Notes: generated by a model not told the origin, from the sequence alone. Shown: positions 34,193 to 47,556, counted from the first letter of the stretch. The stretch: 64,000 bases of DNA from Microplitis mediator (GCF_029852145.1 NC_079977.1:3557879-3621878), one strand, 5' to 3'. Program-made: numbers and translations.

Positions 34193-35435
34193 TATTATGT
34201 ACTACACCTTCCTTTACATTATTGTTATGTAATTAACATGTATTTTGTAATTGCCATTTGGCCTGTGCCTTGGCATAAATAAAAAACCAATCAATCAATC
34301 TTTTGAAATTTAACGAAGCTTCAAAATTTTAAATCACTCGTGTGTTAAAAACATAAACAATTATAGAGAAAGGTTTATTTTTTTGTTTTTGTTAGCACAT
34401 GGTTTTAAAATGATTACATATTAACAATTTATAATCATGTGTAAGTATAATGTACAGTATGCCTTAACCCAGAAATAACTTGGGATCTAATCGTTTTAAT
34501 GGCGGTTAATTATTAGTCACCGTGGAACAATTATGCGGACAGAAGTTGCGCCCTGAAATATACATGCATTTCGTTGAAAGTTTCTATCGACACCAGAGAG
34601 AACACATTTGCACATATGTATATAAATACATGTACATGAATATACATGTGGAATATTAGCTTTCGTTGTACGTACTACTAAACAAAGCAACAGATAGCTG
34701 AGGGATTAGCGTTGGTTATTTAATGATGTTACGTGGTATGCTGACCGATAATTTTGTCGGTTGTGGCTATGCACAGTCTGAAAGACTATCTATATATATA
34801 TTATATATTATACTATATACATAGAGATTTTCTACAGAATTTCTTAGACGGTGATCTTGGCTGCTCTTTTCAATTTGAACTAGTGAAAAAAATAACTATT
34901 CACTGTTTACTAGTGAAAAGTATGTTACTAATGCAAATAGAGGTATGCTTTCACTGGCAATAAGTGACTATTCACTGCCAAATAGTGATTGTCAAGTGAT
35001 TTACATTAATTCGTTTTTAGAATAGAATCACGGCCTCAATAGAATTTTAGCAGAAACCAGTAAGTCCCAATTTTTTACAGAATTTCACACAAGTTATAGT
35101 TCAAAAAAGTGAACGAATTCAGATAAATTTAACTGACTATAATGGAAAGAATTTATACGTATGTATTATAACATGAACTGGGCAACAATATTTATCATAA
35201 TATTTTTGAGCCATGCTAAGCTCAAAATAGGTAACTTATGATTAGTGTTATACTAAAGGAAAAAAACTGTAAGAGCAATACTATTAAGTTATAGTAACCG
35301 TCGAAGGTAAAAAAAAATCGTAAAGGTTAGATTGCTATATTACCCTGTTAGAAATAACTACTCAGGTATTGTTTAATTATTGTTTATTGATACAAAAGAA
35401 AAATAAGTATATTAATTTATTATCAAATTAGCTAC

Positions 35436-35994
35436 ACACTGAATTTAAACTAAACAAACAATATCAAACGAGGTTAAATTGACAGAAATATAATGTTAAA
35501 TTATTTGCAACAAATGACTCTAAATCTGGACAATCGACACTTGATGGTGAATAATTTCAGCTCGACTAACTATAACAGAAAAATTATTAGTTACATCCAG
35601 TACTCTCAGTACTCAGTATACTCCCACTACTTCATTAAGGGTCAAGGGGTAGTGGAAGGTAACATTACCAGGTATACTGAATACAGGACTTTACAATGAA
35701 CTGTATACTATACAAACATGTATACATGTATAGGTATACTAAATACAGTGACGTTGTACTGTACAACTTTTCTCTAAAATTAATCTAAATATTAATTCTA
35801 ACATACCCATGCATTCGTTTGTTGAATCAACCATCTATATAGATGGGAAACCGGATCGCTCTGTTAACCATTTGGATTGCTATATTAACTATTTCTATAG
35901 TATTGCCAATTTAACGATACATATTGTTATGATAACTATCTACCACTAGCAATACTTTAGATGGTTACGATAACCTCACTTTTTTTTTTCAGTG
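35436..35994. mobile_element. Possible CACACTGAA-ended element (559 bp)
   Basis: TA-CACACTGAATTTAAAC at the left and TTTTTTTTTTCAGTG-TA at the right give weak inverted ends of the same type as at 29083. A GAGGTTA motif follows the end on both sides. The interior includes the short palindrome CATCTATATAGATG (35831-35844). The left limit is uncertain. Confidence 0.35.
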
Positions 35995-36000
35995 TACACA

Positions 36001-39000
36001 AGTTCCCTCTTCTGCGCTTAGCTCGGCGGAAAAGGATAGCTTAGAAATAGCGGATTCGACGGAAACATTTTATCAGTATATAGTATTGGAATATGATTCG
36101 CATTTTGAGAAAAATCTTTTGTAAATAATTTAAGTTTTTTATGAAGCTGTATCAGTTATTTGTAATTGTCTCTATTAATTAATAATCAGAATTAATGTTG
36201 GTTAATAAATGTCATCTAAAATAGCACACTGCTAAATAAATAAACTATTATTTTATTCAACATGTGGTGAGATACGCCCACTCATCTTTCTTGTTTCTAC
36301 CTGATCATTCACATACAATTCCATAAATATCGTCTTCTGAATGTCTCGTAAATAAAGTATGTACGTTAGTAACTCCTCTCGCACGTCCTGGAGTCCTACA
36401 CAACAGTTTACTATACTATGCTATGCTATACACTAACTGATGTGGGATGCAGACACGGATCTGATGGTGTAAGATTATGCGGCGTCGAGCTTGGTAACGT
36501 GATAAACATATTCAGTAGAGAAGCAATAAGTGAATTTGTCGAGATTATAGGGGATGATAAATACAATTCAAGTTCCAAAGTCTTTTTAATTTCCCGCTAT
36601 AAAAATTATGAATGACTAAAAGATGCAGTTATTGGTTTAAGTTCAATTGTTGCAGTTCAAGTTTCAAAATTGAAAATTTTCAAAAAATGGAAAGTTATTA
36701 GTTTCGTTTCGATGGCAGCGCATAGGGGGGGGGGTGTCTCTAGAAAAATTTCTTGGGTTGCTTTGTATCTAAATTTCTCTCCAATTTGAAATGTTGAAGC
36801 ATCAAAATTTATACTACGAAGATCCACGTACGCAAACAAATCCTTGCGTACAAAAATTTAATAACATATTTTTCACATAAACAAGTAACACTTAATATTA
36901 ATCTTGAAAGCTGGAATATACGGACAGGGTGACAAGCTTATGACAGTCCTGTGACAGTCATCTGTACTGTCAGAAGAGGGTGGAAATATCAACGAGAACA
37001 CGTATAAAAAAGTGATAGGGAAACGAGCGAGAATGAGTGCAGTTGTGTGTGTATGTGAGTATATCAAACGAATAAATAAAGCTATCTCAGCTTGCGTTTA
37101 TCATTCGCTATCCGAGCGGTCCTCGTAAATCTGCCTGCAATGCCATACAGCGGGCAACTGAATAAGAGAAAAAGATCAAAACTACGAGAGAAAGAGAAAT
37201 GGAGTGCGATAGAAAATGTGGCGGGAGAGTGAGCACACGATTCCGCACAATTCTGGTCTCTTCCTGTCAGGCCGCCGGTCTGCTTCAAGTCGATAAGAGG
37301 TTTGAGTACAACATTCTGAACCGACACTACCGGCAATATGTTACGATAGACTATTTTTATTGAAATTTCTTAAGCTTTAATAATTGTCATAACTTGATAA
37401 TTAATTATACAAATTAATATGTTCACACTTGTCGGTAAAAATCATTAATATTTTATGTATTTTCATAAATTTAAATTTTTATCCGCTTACTTTATCGTAT
37501 AAGTATACTCATATTTTTTATTTTTTAATGAGAGACTTGCGAAATAGCTCAAGTTAATTTTGTATCCTTCAATCGATCTTTGCCCAACGTATGATTTAGC
37601 CTGTCGGTAACGATCTAAAAGCTGCTAACGACTCGATTTTAAACTGCCGATTATATGCTATGTAATTGTATGCAAATTCAGCAATAAAGTGACAGGATAC
37701 GATCAACTTTGCGCAATATATACATGATTATATATACGTTCCTCTGGTTTTAGTTATTCTCATTTTTCAAGAAAATTTTATTTTGTATTTATTTTTTTAC
37801 TGAAATACTCAAGTGCTCACCTCAATACCAGGATAAAAATATAGACCGAAAATGGGCCGACAATGGAATCAGCCTTTTTTTGGCCATGGTAATTTTTAAT
37901 AAATAAAATTATGGGACTTAAAAAAATTTTATGCAACTCAAAATAGAACTTAGAAAATTTTCAAGTTATGGGACTTAAAAATATTTCAAAATTTCGAGAG
38001 TAAAAAATATAAAGTCAGTGATCCAAGTGATTAAACCCGACTATTGAATAGAGTCATCGGGGTAAGTGTGCGCACAATTGTCCCACATGAGTCTATATTT
38101 AATTATAAAATTGATATGACCAGCAATACATTATTCTTAATATATAATATACTTTTTTTTTATGCATCGAGTAAAAAAACATAAAAACTCATTAAATTAA
38201 AAAAAATATGAATTTAATGTAATAGTAAATATTTCATTTTTTTATACGTAATTATTTAAATAAAATTAAATTCTTGACATACTGCAGTTTTTAACATGAA
38301 AGTTGCATTGACGTATACTTAAAAATTATATACATTAGTAAATATATAGCAATACTATTTACATATAATTTTCTCAAGTAATTATCGTATTATATTCCAG
38401 AGTTAATAAAACTCGACGTTTCTGATGTTTTTAAATTTTTTATATATCTTGACATGTCTATTTAAAATATATTTAACCTGCATACATAAAGTTCTAACTT
38501 TCACCGCAATATCATCGATTCATTCAGTCAATATTCATTAGTCTGAAGCATTAAATCAAATCACCAAAGCCATTTTACCCGTGCATTCATTCACATATAT
38601 GTTTATTTAAATGCGTCCATATAAAACATTATATTTATTTATGCCTGAATATAAAATAAACGTTTACGATATTATTTCTCGCCAAGTGTGCGGATCACAT
38701 ATATTAATAAAACAAATTACGTTAAACAACCGGATAAAAGCTTGAGTTATACTGCATAATTTATAATTCACTTCTTGAACATTGGAGAGCGATATATAAA
38801 CACTGTCTCCATCAGCCTCGCCTTATTTTTTTCCGTCATGGTTATCTTGAAGAATTATGGCAAGTATGTAACTGTCACGGTATACGCATATATATTTAAC
38901 TGTATGAATGCTCGCATATATATATATATATATACATGTATAATAATTGACTCGATTAGCCGACGATTATTAAATCTACGGTTAAGTTGCACTTCTTGTT

Positions 39001-39197
39001 AAGTATACAGAGATAAAAAGTATCAGCAGTCAATATTGCTATATACATATATATGTAGATATAATGTGAAAATATTGCTTATAGATCTAAACGATGAATT
39101 ATTATTTTGTATTGAGATAATAATAATTCTGTCATGAATTATTTGAATTAAATGATAAGATTAAATTGACATGTGGTTTATATATATACATATATTA
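36001..39197. other. Intergenic: unique sequence
   Basis: It contains a 10-bp poly-G at 36726-36735 and a G+C-richer patch at 37080-37330 with an 84-codon minus-strand frame that shows no domain. Otherwise A/T-rich with no element ends noticed. Confidence 0.5.
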
Positions 39198-40235
39198 GAC
39201 TGATTAAAAAAAATCGACTATTTTTTTTCTCGAAACGTACTATTAAATTGTTGCAGGGAGGTAAAATAAGATATCTGTTGAAAGGTGAGCTCTTAATATT
39301 AATATTTAGCGGTCGCTCTTCGCAATTTTCTATTTCCCATTTAAATAACATGGGAAAAAGAAATGCTAAGTTTGAATTTTGTACCTCGGCAATGGCTCAT
39401 TGTATAGATAAGCTCAGGATATAATTTCGTTAAAAATTAAACGTTCTACAAATAAAGGCTGTTATCAATTTTTGATACCCGAGTCAAAAAACAAATTCTC
39501 GTTTAGCCCTCAAAAGCCTCAATTTCTTTGATGTTTTATTTGCCGCCAAAACTTTACTTTAGTACTCAAAATCCTTAATGAGGACTATGAGGTCTACATG
39601 CGAATAATTTATCGATTTTTAATTATAAGTAAGACCTCAAAATTCTCATCGAATGAAAAGTTATGTTTCGGACTTTGAAAAATTTTAGATAGAAAAGGGT
39701 GGGGAGAGAATACGTCGAATGAGACTTTTGAGGTTCAAATGTGGATAAAATTTTTCCTGAATGTTTTGAGTATTTTGAGGCTCTAATCCAGATTATGTTA
39801 TTCCAGTTTAGTCCTCAAAGTAGTAAAATTGGTCATAACTACTACTTTGAGGACCAAACTAGGATAACTTTCTCTACTGTTATCAATCTTAAAATTTTAA
39901 ATTGATCCTCAAAAACCTCATTGAGAACTTTGAGACTTAAATCTAAATTCGTTTTTTGACTCGGGTAAATTCATCTGTTCAAAAGTTATTGGAGCTTGAA
40001 GTCAAATTTTCAGTAAATTTTAAGATCTTTTTACTTTTCCGGCGAAACTATCAGACTTATCACAAAATGTCATAGGAACTCATTTGTGGATAATTTTATC
40101 CCTTACAAATTATCTCTGATAAAGTTTTTTGAAATTCCGCACCGTTTCCTAGTTATTTTCATTTTAATGTCAAGCTCTTAAAAAAAGTAGTGTTCTGATC
40201 GATTTCAAGAGCTTGACATTAAATTTTTTTTTTTC
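39198..40235 (+). mobile_element. GACTGatt-family element, copy 4, diverged and interrupted
   Basis: The left end TA-GACTGATTAAAAAAAATCG and the block TTCTATTTCCCATTTAAATAACATGG identify the family. It is split at 39478-39965 by a CCCGAGTC element. After the insert, family-like text resumes (AGTTATTGGAGCTTGAAG). A local inverted repeat, TTTAATGTCAAGCTCTT and its complement near 40167-40223, closes it. The expected right terminus is not visible, so the end coordinate is approximate. Confidence 0.55.
39478..39965. mobile_element. CCCGAGTC-ended element nested in a GACTGatt-family copy
   Basis: The left end CCCGAGTCAAAAAAC and right end GTTTTTTGACTCGGG are perfect inverted termini, flanked by TA (39476-39477 and 39966-39967). 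The 488-bp interior repeats motifs of the TTGAGG and CCTCAAA types, giving many weak local hairpins (for example around 39800-39865). It interrupts the repeat that starts at 39198, so it is the younger insertion. No coding capacity. Confidence 0.8.
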
Positions 40236-41424
40236 TGAAAATTATAGTTATTAAATTATTTACTTATGTGTGAAATAAATTAATACAATAATTCAAAAAT
40301 GAAATTTACTTTAACAATACTCTATTTTGAATGATAATGTATGAAAAATGTATTAATAAATTTTTATTCCAACCCAATTTCAAATGCATATATTTTTTGA
40401 ATAACAGCAGAATACGTGTGATAACGAATATTGTTTCGTATGGATAATCATGAGAAAGGATGACAAAGCGCACAAAATCAATAGGTAAATAATTGCTCGT
40501 TGAAACAAATTATTATTACTCACGATACAGGGGTTATATATATACCATATACATATATTTACGTGTGGCAGGAGTATGCCCATCAATTTTATTCGGCGAG
40601 CTAATGGAGCCACGTTTTACATGGATAATATTTTGCACATGGACATCGGATGTATATCGTGCGACACCGCTCAATTACCGTCGTATATAGCAATTACCTA
40701 CCTCATTCGGTCTATCTTTGTCTCTTTCACTTATTTCTTTCTCACTCACCTACTCGGCAACTCATATATGAGTAAACATAACATACTGCCGCCGTCCACC
40801 TAAGCGTAATCGACGCCACTTTAATGGCCCCAAATGCCGGTATTTCAATGTGCAGCTTGCCAAGTAACAAACCTTGTTACGCAGCAATTTGACTCAACGA
40901 TTATCCACATAAGTTAGTATTAATTGAACGGTATTCAAAAAAGTTTCTAATGGGTTTTAATAAAATATCTATCAACTTTTTCCTTTTTTAGTAAATATGT
41001 ATGGGAAAAAATTAAGGGTTTATATCATTTCTCAAAACTGGGTACATTTCAAAATGTTGCTGTAGCACACGTTAGCATTATAGGTTACAGCTACTCAAAG
41101 TTCATTACAAACATGCACTTTGTACAGCTTTGAATTTGAATAGTTGCTTTATTTTACTTTCATAGATGCGTTTTAAGTCGAACTACTCGACCACCATTCA
41201 CTAATTGCTCTGGTTCAAATGTGCGATGTAGATTGTATGACTGCATTAACCGGTTACTTTTTACAATTTGAAAAGCAGATTTGAACCTTTGTTAATAGGC
41301 TTTATATCTGGTCAACTGAGTCGAATTCAAATTTAAATCCAAATCAAATTATCTTTTTAAACCAGATCAAATTCAAAGCTCGGTGACGAGACGAATCTCA
41401 GGACCGGTAGAATGATTTCTGCTT

Positions 41425-41505
41425 CTCTGGGATTCGAACCCACATCTGGCCAGTGATCAAGTTCAAGAGACTCAAGTCTTACGCCTTAAATCGCCCGGCC
41501 ATGAT
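41425..41505 (-). repeat. tRNA-like sequence, probably a SINE or decayed tRNA-Ser/Leu relative
   Basis: On the minus strand TGGCCGGGCGATTTAAGGCG resembles the A-box region of type II (Ser/Leu) tRNAs, and TGGGTTCGAATCCCA is a good B box and T-arm about 55 nt later. An anticodon-like loop reading CTTGAGT lies between. The acceptor halves do not pair (GTGATCA against AGAAGCA) and the anticodon stem is broken, so it is not a functional tRNA gene. A TFIIIC-binding remnant or a SINE head is more likely. Confidence 0.55.
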
Positions 41506-41543
41506 CACCAGTTGTTTTACCGTGCGAGAGAGGGTTGTACGCT

Positions 41544-41558
41544 GCCGCCATCTAGCGG
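41544..41558 (-). promoter_or_regulatory. CTCF-like binding motif
   Basis: The minus strand reads CCGCTAGATGGCGGC, a strong fit to the conserved CTCF core (CCNCNAGNNGGCRGC type). It lies about 40 bp from the tRNA-like sequence, in a locally G+C-rich patch. The assignment is from the motif alone; one site can arise by chance in 64 kb, though not often at this quality. Confidence 0.4.
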
Positions 41559-42789
41559 CCATTCATGAATCACCATTTGAACATTAAATCAAACTTTCCT
41601 AAATTTACTCGACTTGTGCTGACTTCTTGCTCTCTACATGACTGCGTTATTACTCTAGTAGTAAAATTTATTACCTACAGAGCTATTTATTATTTTAAAT
41701 ATTGTTGCAATATTCAGTAATACTTCTGTTTTCTTGGCAACGCTTACTCTATCAGAGCAGACAACATTCTGCAAAAAATAATTTCGTCATAACGTAGATG
41801 TATCTATCAATCATTTACTAATTTATAATGAGAGTAGAGCATAAAAATTATTTAGGCATTTGCAGTCAACTTGATGTACATCCCTCAATAAAACAACAAA
41901 ATAAATATTTTAAAAACCGGTTGAAACGATCGTTGCCAAGTTACTGTTCGTTTACTCGTCTGCTCATGTCGCTGGTTCTTTTCTTGCCAGCGTGCACGGC
42001 ATTAACGTTATTCGCTAAACGATAGAATCCGACAAAGTGACAGTTGACGGGACAGAGATTAAGTGCGACTCAGCGTGCTTTGACGTGGCCTTGCGCGTTT
42101 CTCATTTAGACGCACACATATACGCACACATACCCGCACAAATGTATATATACGCCAGTGGCCCCAAATAAAACAGAAAAAAACTTGAACTAAGATAAAA
42201 AGTGATTGAAGCGTGTGGATACACAGTCAAAGCGGCGGCGATCGAGTGCTGAGTGACCGTGATTTTTACTTGTTACATTCCGACAAGCTGAATTCAATTT
42301 CTTTTTCTTGTTGTTTTTTTTTTTTATTTTTATTTTTATACGTCCCTGGGTAATTTTATTACAGCAGAAACGAGTTAAATGTCACTGGTTTATTAGTTAT
42401 ATTGTCCATCGGGGTTTTAAAATGAAACTTTACAAAAATTACTTAACAGAGGTTGCCAAGAAAGCTCTCAATAATAAAACCGCTACACAAAAACTTCTCA
42501 CAGTAATACAGAATAATATGTAGCTGACATATAATATATATACAAACAATTGATTATTAGTTCAAGTTGCGCATTGATAGCTTCTGTGATAAATTTTGAA
42601 AAATTTTTAGTTATAGACAAGTTTTTCTGCCTATAATTATAATTTTTTATGGAGGATCAAGAAAAGTATGTGCATATTAGACAAAATATAAGGATATTCC
42701 TATTGCGGTGTATATGATCTGGCAAATGAATAAAAGCCCGAATAGTTTCCTGGACAGGTTCCTGATCTGGCATACATATAATCAGGTAA

Positions 42790-43121
42790 CCCATACAAAA
42801 TCGCCGAGCTTCGAAGTTTTCCCATAGATCGGCCGATGCCTGGTTTGCAATGATTGGCCAATAAATGGCGAACTATACTGGCCCATGCATGGTGAATCAT
42901 TGGCAGCCGTCTTTTTGCTTATAAAAACGGCGCACAATCAACCGCCGTTCGTTGGCCAACGGTTGGATCGAGTGCTCTTGATACCAAGCTTTGGTCAATG
43001 CTTGCGACTGCCATGCTTTGTATACCGTTGCCATCCGATATTTAGCCGATCTTCAGCCAATGCTTGAAAATTGGCAGCCATTCATGACCCAGTAATGGGC
43101 CGATTCTTTTTTTTGTATGGG
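42790..43121. mobile_element. CCCATACAAAA-ended element rich in TTGGC/GCCAA (332 bp)
   Basis: The left end CCCATACAAAATCGCCGA and right end GGCCGATTCTTTTTTTTG-TATGGG are imperfect inverted repeats. The interior repeats GCCAATG, TTGGCC and GCCGAT words in both orientations, including TTGGCCAACGGTTGG near 42952. It is more G+C-rich than its surroundings. The short frames on both strands (42700-42900 and 42885-43067) overlap it and look like composition effects. Confidence 0.6.
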
Positions 43122-45199
43122 AACTAGACAATTAGTTGCAAAGAGCTACTTCTACTTTATTCATAAGTTTAATAATTAGATGAGAAATTATTAAATGATA
43201 AAAACAATTACAGTTCAAAAGTTAGTCTTTTAGATACATTTATTTGAGTGTACATCTATTTCCGGCACATAAGAGAAATAAAAGACATAACGGGAATGTT
43301 TTAAAAATATGGCATACTTTTGGCTCCTTGTCGTTTCCTTTTCGTGAAGGAACTTATTATGTACAATATAATAGTATACGTATTTTTACGGATAAAGACT
43401 TTGCATGACAGCACAGGAAATATCTAAAGTCTCGGCGGTATACATAGCCAACTTATCTTACTTGATATATTTATTTGGCGTATTGAAACTTGTAAACACA
43501 TGAATTTTCATCTAAAATATATTAAAAAGTTTTCTCACTTTTCACATTATAATCTATGAGCTGTTTTACGACCGTCATTTATTGTAAATAAAACAAAAAA
43601 CTTCGGTATTGAAATTTTTTCAGGACTAGGCAATTATGGATAACAAAATTCATTTATCGGAATTAGGCACCGGGTAACAGATTATTATTTCAAACATATA
43701 TTTGATTAACAAGCAATATTTTGGATGCGGGCTGTTTATGGAAAATGATAAAATTTCGGCATGTTTTTGGCCAAATTTAGGTCTCTTTGAATAAAATTCT
43801 ATGATTTCGACCAAATTGAGGCTTTTCGGCCAAATATTTTTACCAGGGCATATTCACAGCTTATAAAAATATTGACTCGAAACAAGTAAAGTTAGAATAA
43901 AATACAAATACGTTCGTTTAAATTTACAAATTCGTTTTTCTAGTGAATAAGACATGTTGTGATAAATAACAAATATTTACGAAAATTAGACATAGCTCCT
44001 AAAGCTAGTTGTCATAATAAAACATGAAAATCGAATTTAAATTGTAATAATAAATCAATCTAATGAAAGAGAGAAATAAAAATACACAACAATACTATTT
44101 GGCATAAATGCTTTTATATTTTCACACAAGCAAAAGCAACATGCACACAACAGCAACCAAGTTAGGTGATAGGTGGTAGTGCACGATTCGTAAGATTCGA
44201 ATTTATGAGACCGTCATATTTCGCAACTTGCAAGCCGGTAATTTCTGGCTGTGCGCTCGGATTTATGGCTATGAGTGTCCCGCCTCGCCATTAATCCTTC
44301 CTTTTCGACCTGGATCGAACTTGCACCTATCCTACTATATCTCTTCTATATCCCTCTTCACTTCCTCGATTCTAAATCTTCATCTTCTGCTATATCACAC
44401 TCGTATAGTATGGGCAATTTTATATAAAAGTAGAACAATTTTTTGTTATTGTGCATTTGGAAAAATAAAATGAATTCGTCTCGACTAAAACAAAAGTAGT
44501 GATGTGTTGAGGGTCATCTTCTGCGGTCATGCACTGAATTTTAATTTATTAATTTTTAGAAACATGAATTTGCATAATTTTTTCTGTACTGATGTTTTCC
44601 TGCAATTTATGTACAGAGTATGCGTAAACAGCCAATTAAAGATAGAACTCATCACATTTTTTCAGCAGCAGGACAATAAAAGAATGAAAATGAACGAACT
44701 GATCCAGACAATTATTTATAAAATAATATTTGCACACCAAGCAAATATAATTGCAAAGTTTTCGGGGAAAACGAGGTGTGAATAGTGATGTAGAATATCA
44801 ACGTGGATAAGTATAACAGGATAAAATGAAGGGGTGTGAGAGAAAGGGAATGAAAACTGTCAGGCGCCGGATGAAGAAAACAGCAAAAGCGAGCAAGAAC
44901 TAAAAGAGACTCGTTGAACTCGACAGGTTGCTAAAAGCACAACTTGAACCGCATTTTGCAATTTACTACTCACTCACTTATATTTTTACGTTTATATATG
45001 TGGGATAGAGAATTTTTTTTTTTTAAGATATCTTCCAATTGTAATTTTCATCATATGTATTTACGTTTCGTAAAAATTATTCGTCATGGAATAAATTTTC
45101 GATTTAACTAAAATTCACAATTTGGCATATGTAAATGCAAACACGCGCGAACTTGCATTCATATATAGATATATATAAATATACATATATATATAATGA

Positions 45200-45890
45200 A
45201 AATAAAGAGGAGAAAAATTACCGCGGATGCATGGTATCGACGTTTCTGTTCGTTCGGTGCATGGCAGTCGATTAAGCCCCTTTCCAACACTCGTCGTCGT
45301 TGGCGGGTAAACTGCAGCACTATGCGCTTTTGCGCGCGACAATTACCTCCCTTATCCCCTTCAGTATCACTACCCTCAACAATCGCGCCCCCATTATTTT
45401 ATTTATTTTTTCGCAAAATCACCAGACTTTTGTCCCATTATTGGAAGCTGCATCAGGCATTCGAGTATTTGGCTTTTTAAAATTTTTTTTACCTTCTCTT
45501 ATCTTCTTTTATTTTTATTTTTTATATTCCACTGTTCGTTCGCTTTCTATACTCACTCTCACACTGAGAATTCGGGAGCATATTATAGCGGTGTCAAATT
45601 TATAATTGACGCTGTCCGATCGATATTCTCATTTATCTAAGGGGAGTGCGGCGCGAGATGGCTGTCAGCCCGGTGAACAAGTTAAGACAGCTCGCGCTGA
45701 GCACAACTCTCTCTTGTATATCATCCTTCTCTTTCTTTCGTATACATCGCAGCGTGTAAATATATATGTATATGTTTGTGTGTGTACACATTTACACACG
45801 TTTATTCTCGCACAGCAAAAGGCAACGGGAGTAGAGTAGAAAATTGAAAACGTGACGCTCAACTATTCAAATGTCACGCGCCTCGCATCG
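45200..45890. promoter_or_regulatory. Two G+C-richer patches separated by a pyrimidine tract
   Basis: 45220-45350 (around CGTCGTCGTTGGCGGGT) and 45630-45700 (around AGTGCGGCGCGAGATGGCTG) are CpG-rich and unique. Overlapping frames occur on both strands with no recognisable domain, a pattern typical of composition and not of a gene. A (TG/CA) patch follows at 45772-45800. Candidate regulatory DNA. Confidence 0.25.
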
Positions 45891-46029
45891 GAGAGTAATA
45901 TAAATGAAGTCAACCGAAAAAAAAAATTTAAAAGAAAAATATATATATATATAAATATCTTTGATGAAAATGCGCCCATAAATCCAACTTCGTAAGTAAT
46001 TTCATAGTCTAACAATAAGTATAAATAAA

Positions 46030-46085
46030 CCCGATTGGAAATTTTAAACCTTACTAGAACCTAGAAATTCTACAGGATAAGAAAT
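46030..46085 (+). repeat. Fragment of the CCCGAGTC / CCTAGAAATTCTA repeat family
   Basis: CCCGATTGGAAATTTTAAAC, then ACTAGAACCTAGAAATTCTA, matches the left half of the family seen at 21436 and 58712. It is truncated before a right terminus and followed directly by an unrelated palindromic element at about 46100. Confidence 0.55.
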
Positions 46086-46099
46086 ATTCGGCGGATATC

Positions 46100-46580
46100 A
46101 CTATACCAGTATAGGCTCAAGCACCATACTGTATGGTATCGAAGATTTATATAATTCAACCATTACGGGAATAGTAACATTGACAATAGTTGTTACGGAC
46201 GCCGCAATGTCAGTATGGCCGTCAGGCCCATACTGCATTGCCGTATCCACATTGCTTCTGGCCGATAAACCTAGGCTAACGACATCTACATAGACATAGT
46301 TTTGGCGGTAATACGATAGTATACATTGATTGACACGCCAGAAATTATGGCGGGAAAAACTAGTAGCATTGTGCCCTCGGCATTGTAGTATGGGTCTCAG
46401 GGCCATGCTGTTTCGCCGTGCCTGCTATGCATACATGTGAGCAATACAATAGCTCCAGTACTATACAGTATAGTAAAAAACGCCATACTTCTGGGACTCG
46501 TTACAATACTGTCTTGGAATATTTCATATACTATTTTAGTACCTGTCTTGAGACCATACCAGCATGGTATTGAACGCCAT
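46100..46580. repeat. Probable element with repeated CCATACTGTATGG-type palindromes
   Basis: CCATACTGTATGG at 46122-46134 is a perfect palindrome with a one-base centre. Related words (CCCATACTGC, AGTATGGG, ACCATACCAGCATGGT) recur across 480 bp. The ends look weakly inverted (CCAGTATAGGCTCAAG at the left; CTGGTATGGTCTCAAG in reverse from the right). The minus-strand frames at 46101-46406 and 46397-46594 overlap it and show no recognisable domain. Confidence 0.5.
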
Positions 46581-47056
46581 GCATTTCTTACCATTTGTAG
46601 ATTTTTCGCAGTATAAATTGGTTAGGTTATATAGCTATCGATAAATACAAAGCTAATAAAATTTTCTACTAACAACTATGATGATTATGCACATTATTGC
46701 GTAGCAACTACAGAAGATAATATAAACCTAATCATATATTTACTACACGTCCAACTTTTTTAAGGGAATATTATCTTGTATCGTATGTATATATATAGAT
46801 AGTATATTATGTTGGTTTATTTTTCTTCCGTACGATAAAACAGAGATTGATTGGCACTGATAGCGAATGATCGAAGGAGCGTCTGAAACCATCGTGCGGC
46901 TCAGAAGCTTTAAAGGTAATTAATAGCGACGCAAATCCAAAAGAGAAAGAATAATAAGAAGAGGGTGATGTCAGATGTAGTTAGGACATTGGCCGAGTGT
47001 ATTATATAGCTGCGGTTCCCTTTTGCAGGCAATTCAATGCCTATATACCTCTCACC

Positions 47057-47090
47057 CGTCCATCAATCCATCCATCCATCCATCCATCCT
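47057..47090. repeat. (ATCC)n microsatellite
   Basis: CATCAATCCATCCATCC repeats about six units of ATCC. A short frame runs through it as repeated IHPS, which is incidental. Confidence 0.9.
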
Positions 47091-47556
47091 GATCTCTGCT
47101 GGTATTCTGTCCATCAATTCGTTTGTTTGTCCGCTCGTCCGGCTACTCTTCCGTCACATAAAAACAAACAAGAATCTCTTTTCGATCCCAGCTCAGGAAT
47201 AGTAGTTTCTGCCAGTGCATTGCTAACAACCATCCTCTTGTCGACAGAATTGCGTTGCCCAATAATTTAAATCGGTCTGTCTTCGTTAATGCCACATCAC
47301 ATCTGCTTTATTCGTGATACTGAAACGAAGTCGACATATTTTTTAACTTCCCACTGGGAAAATCTTCAAAGAAGATAAATTGTTGGTTTTAGTTCTTCGC
47401 TTTTTAAAAATCATTGTTTTGCTATGTCCTCTTTAAGATCCAAAGAATTGGTCAGAACATTTTAGGGTTCCAGGAAAAACACTCAAATAGACCAATTGAT
47501 TTGAAGGTTATGGCGAACAAACAAAAGTTTTATTCGGAAATCTACAAACGTTTAGT

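Noticed and set aside
41425..41505. Functional tRNA-Ser or tRNA-Leu gene
   Set aside because: The B box is good, but the acceptor halves do not pair and the anticodon stem is broken, so it is only tRNA-like.
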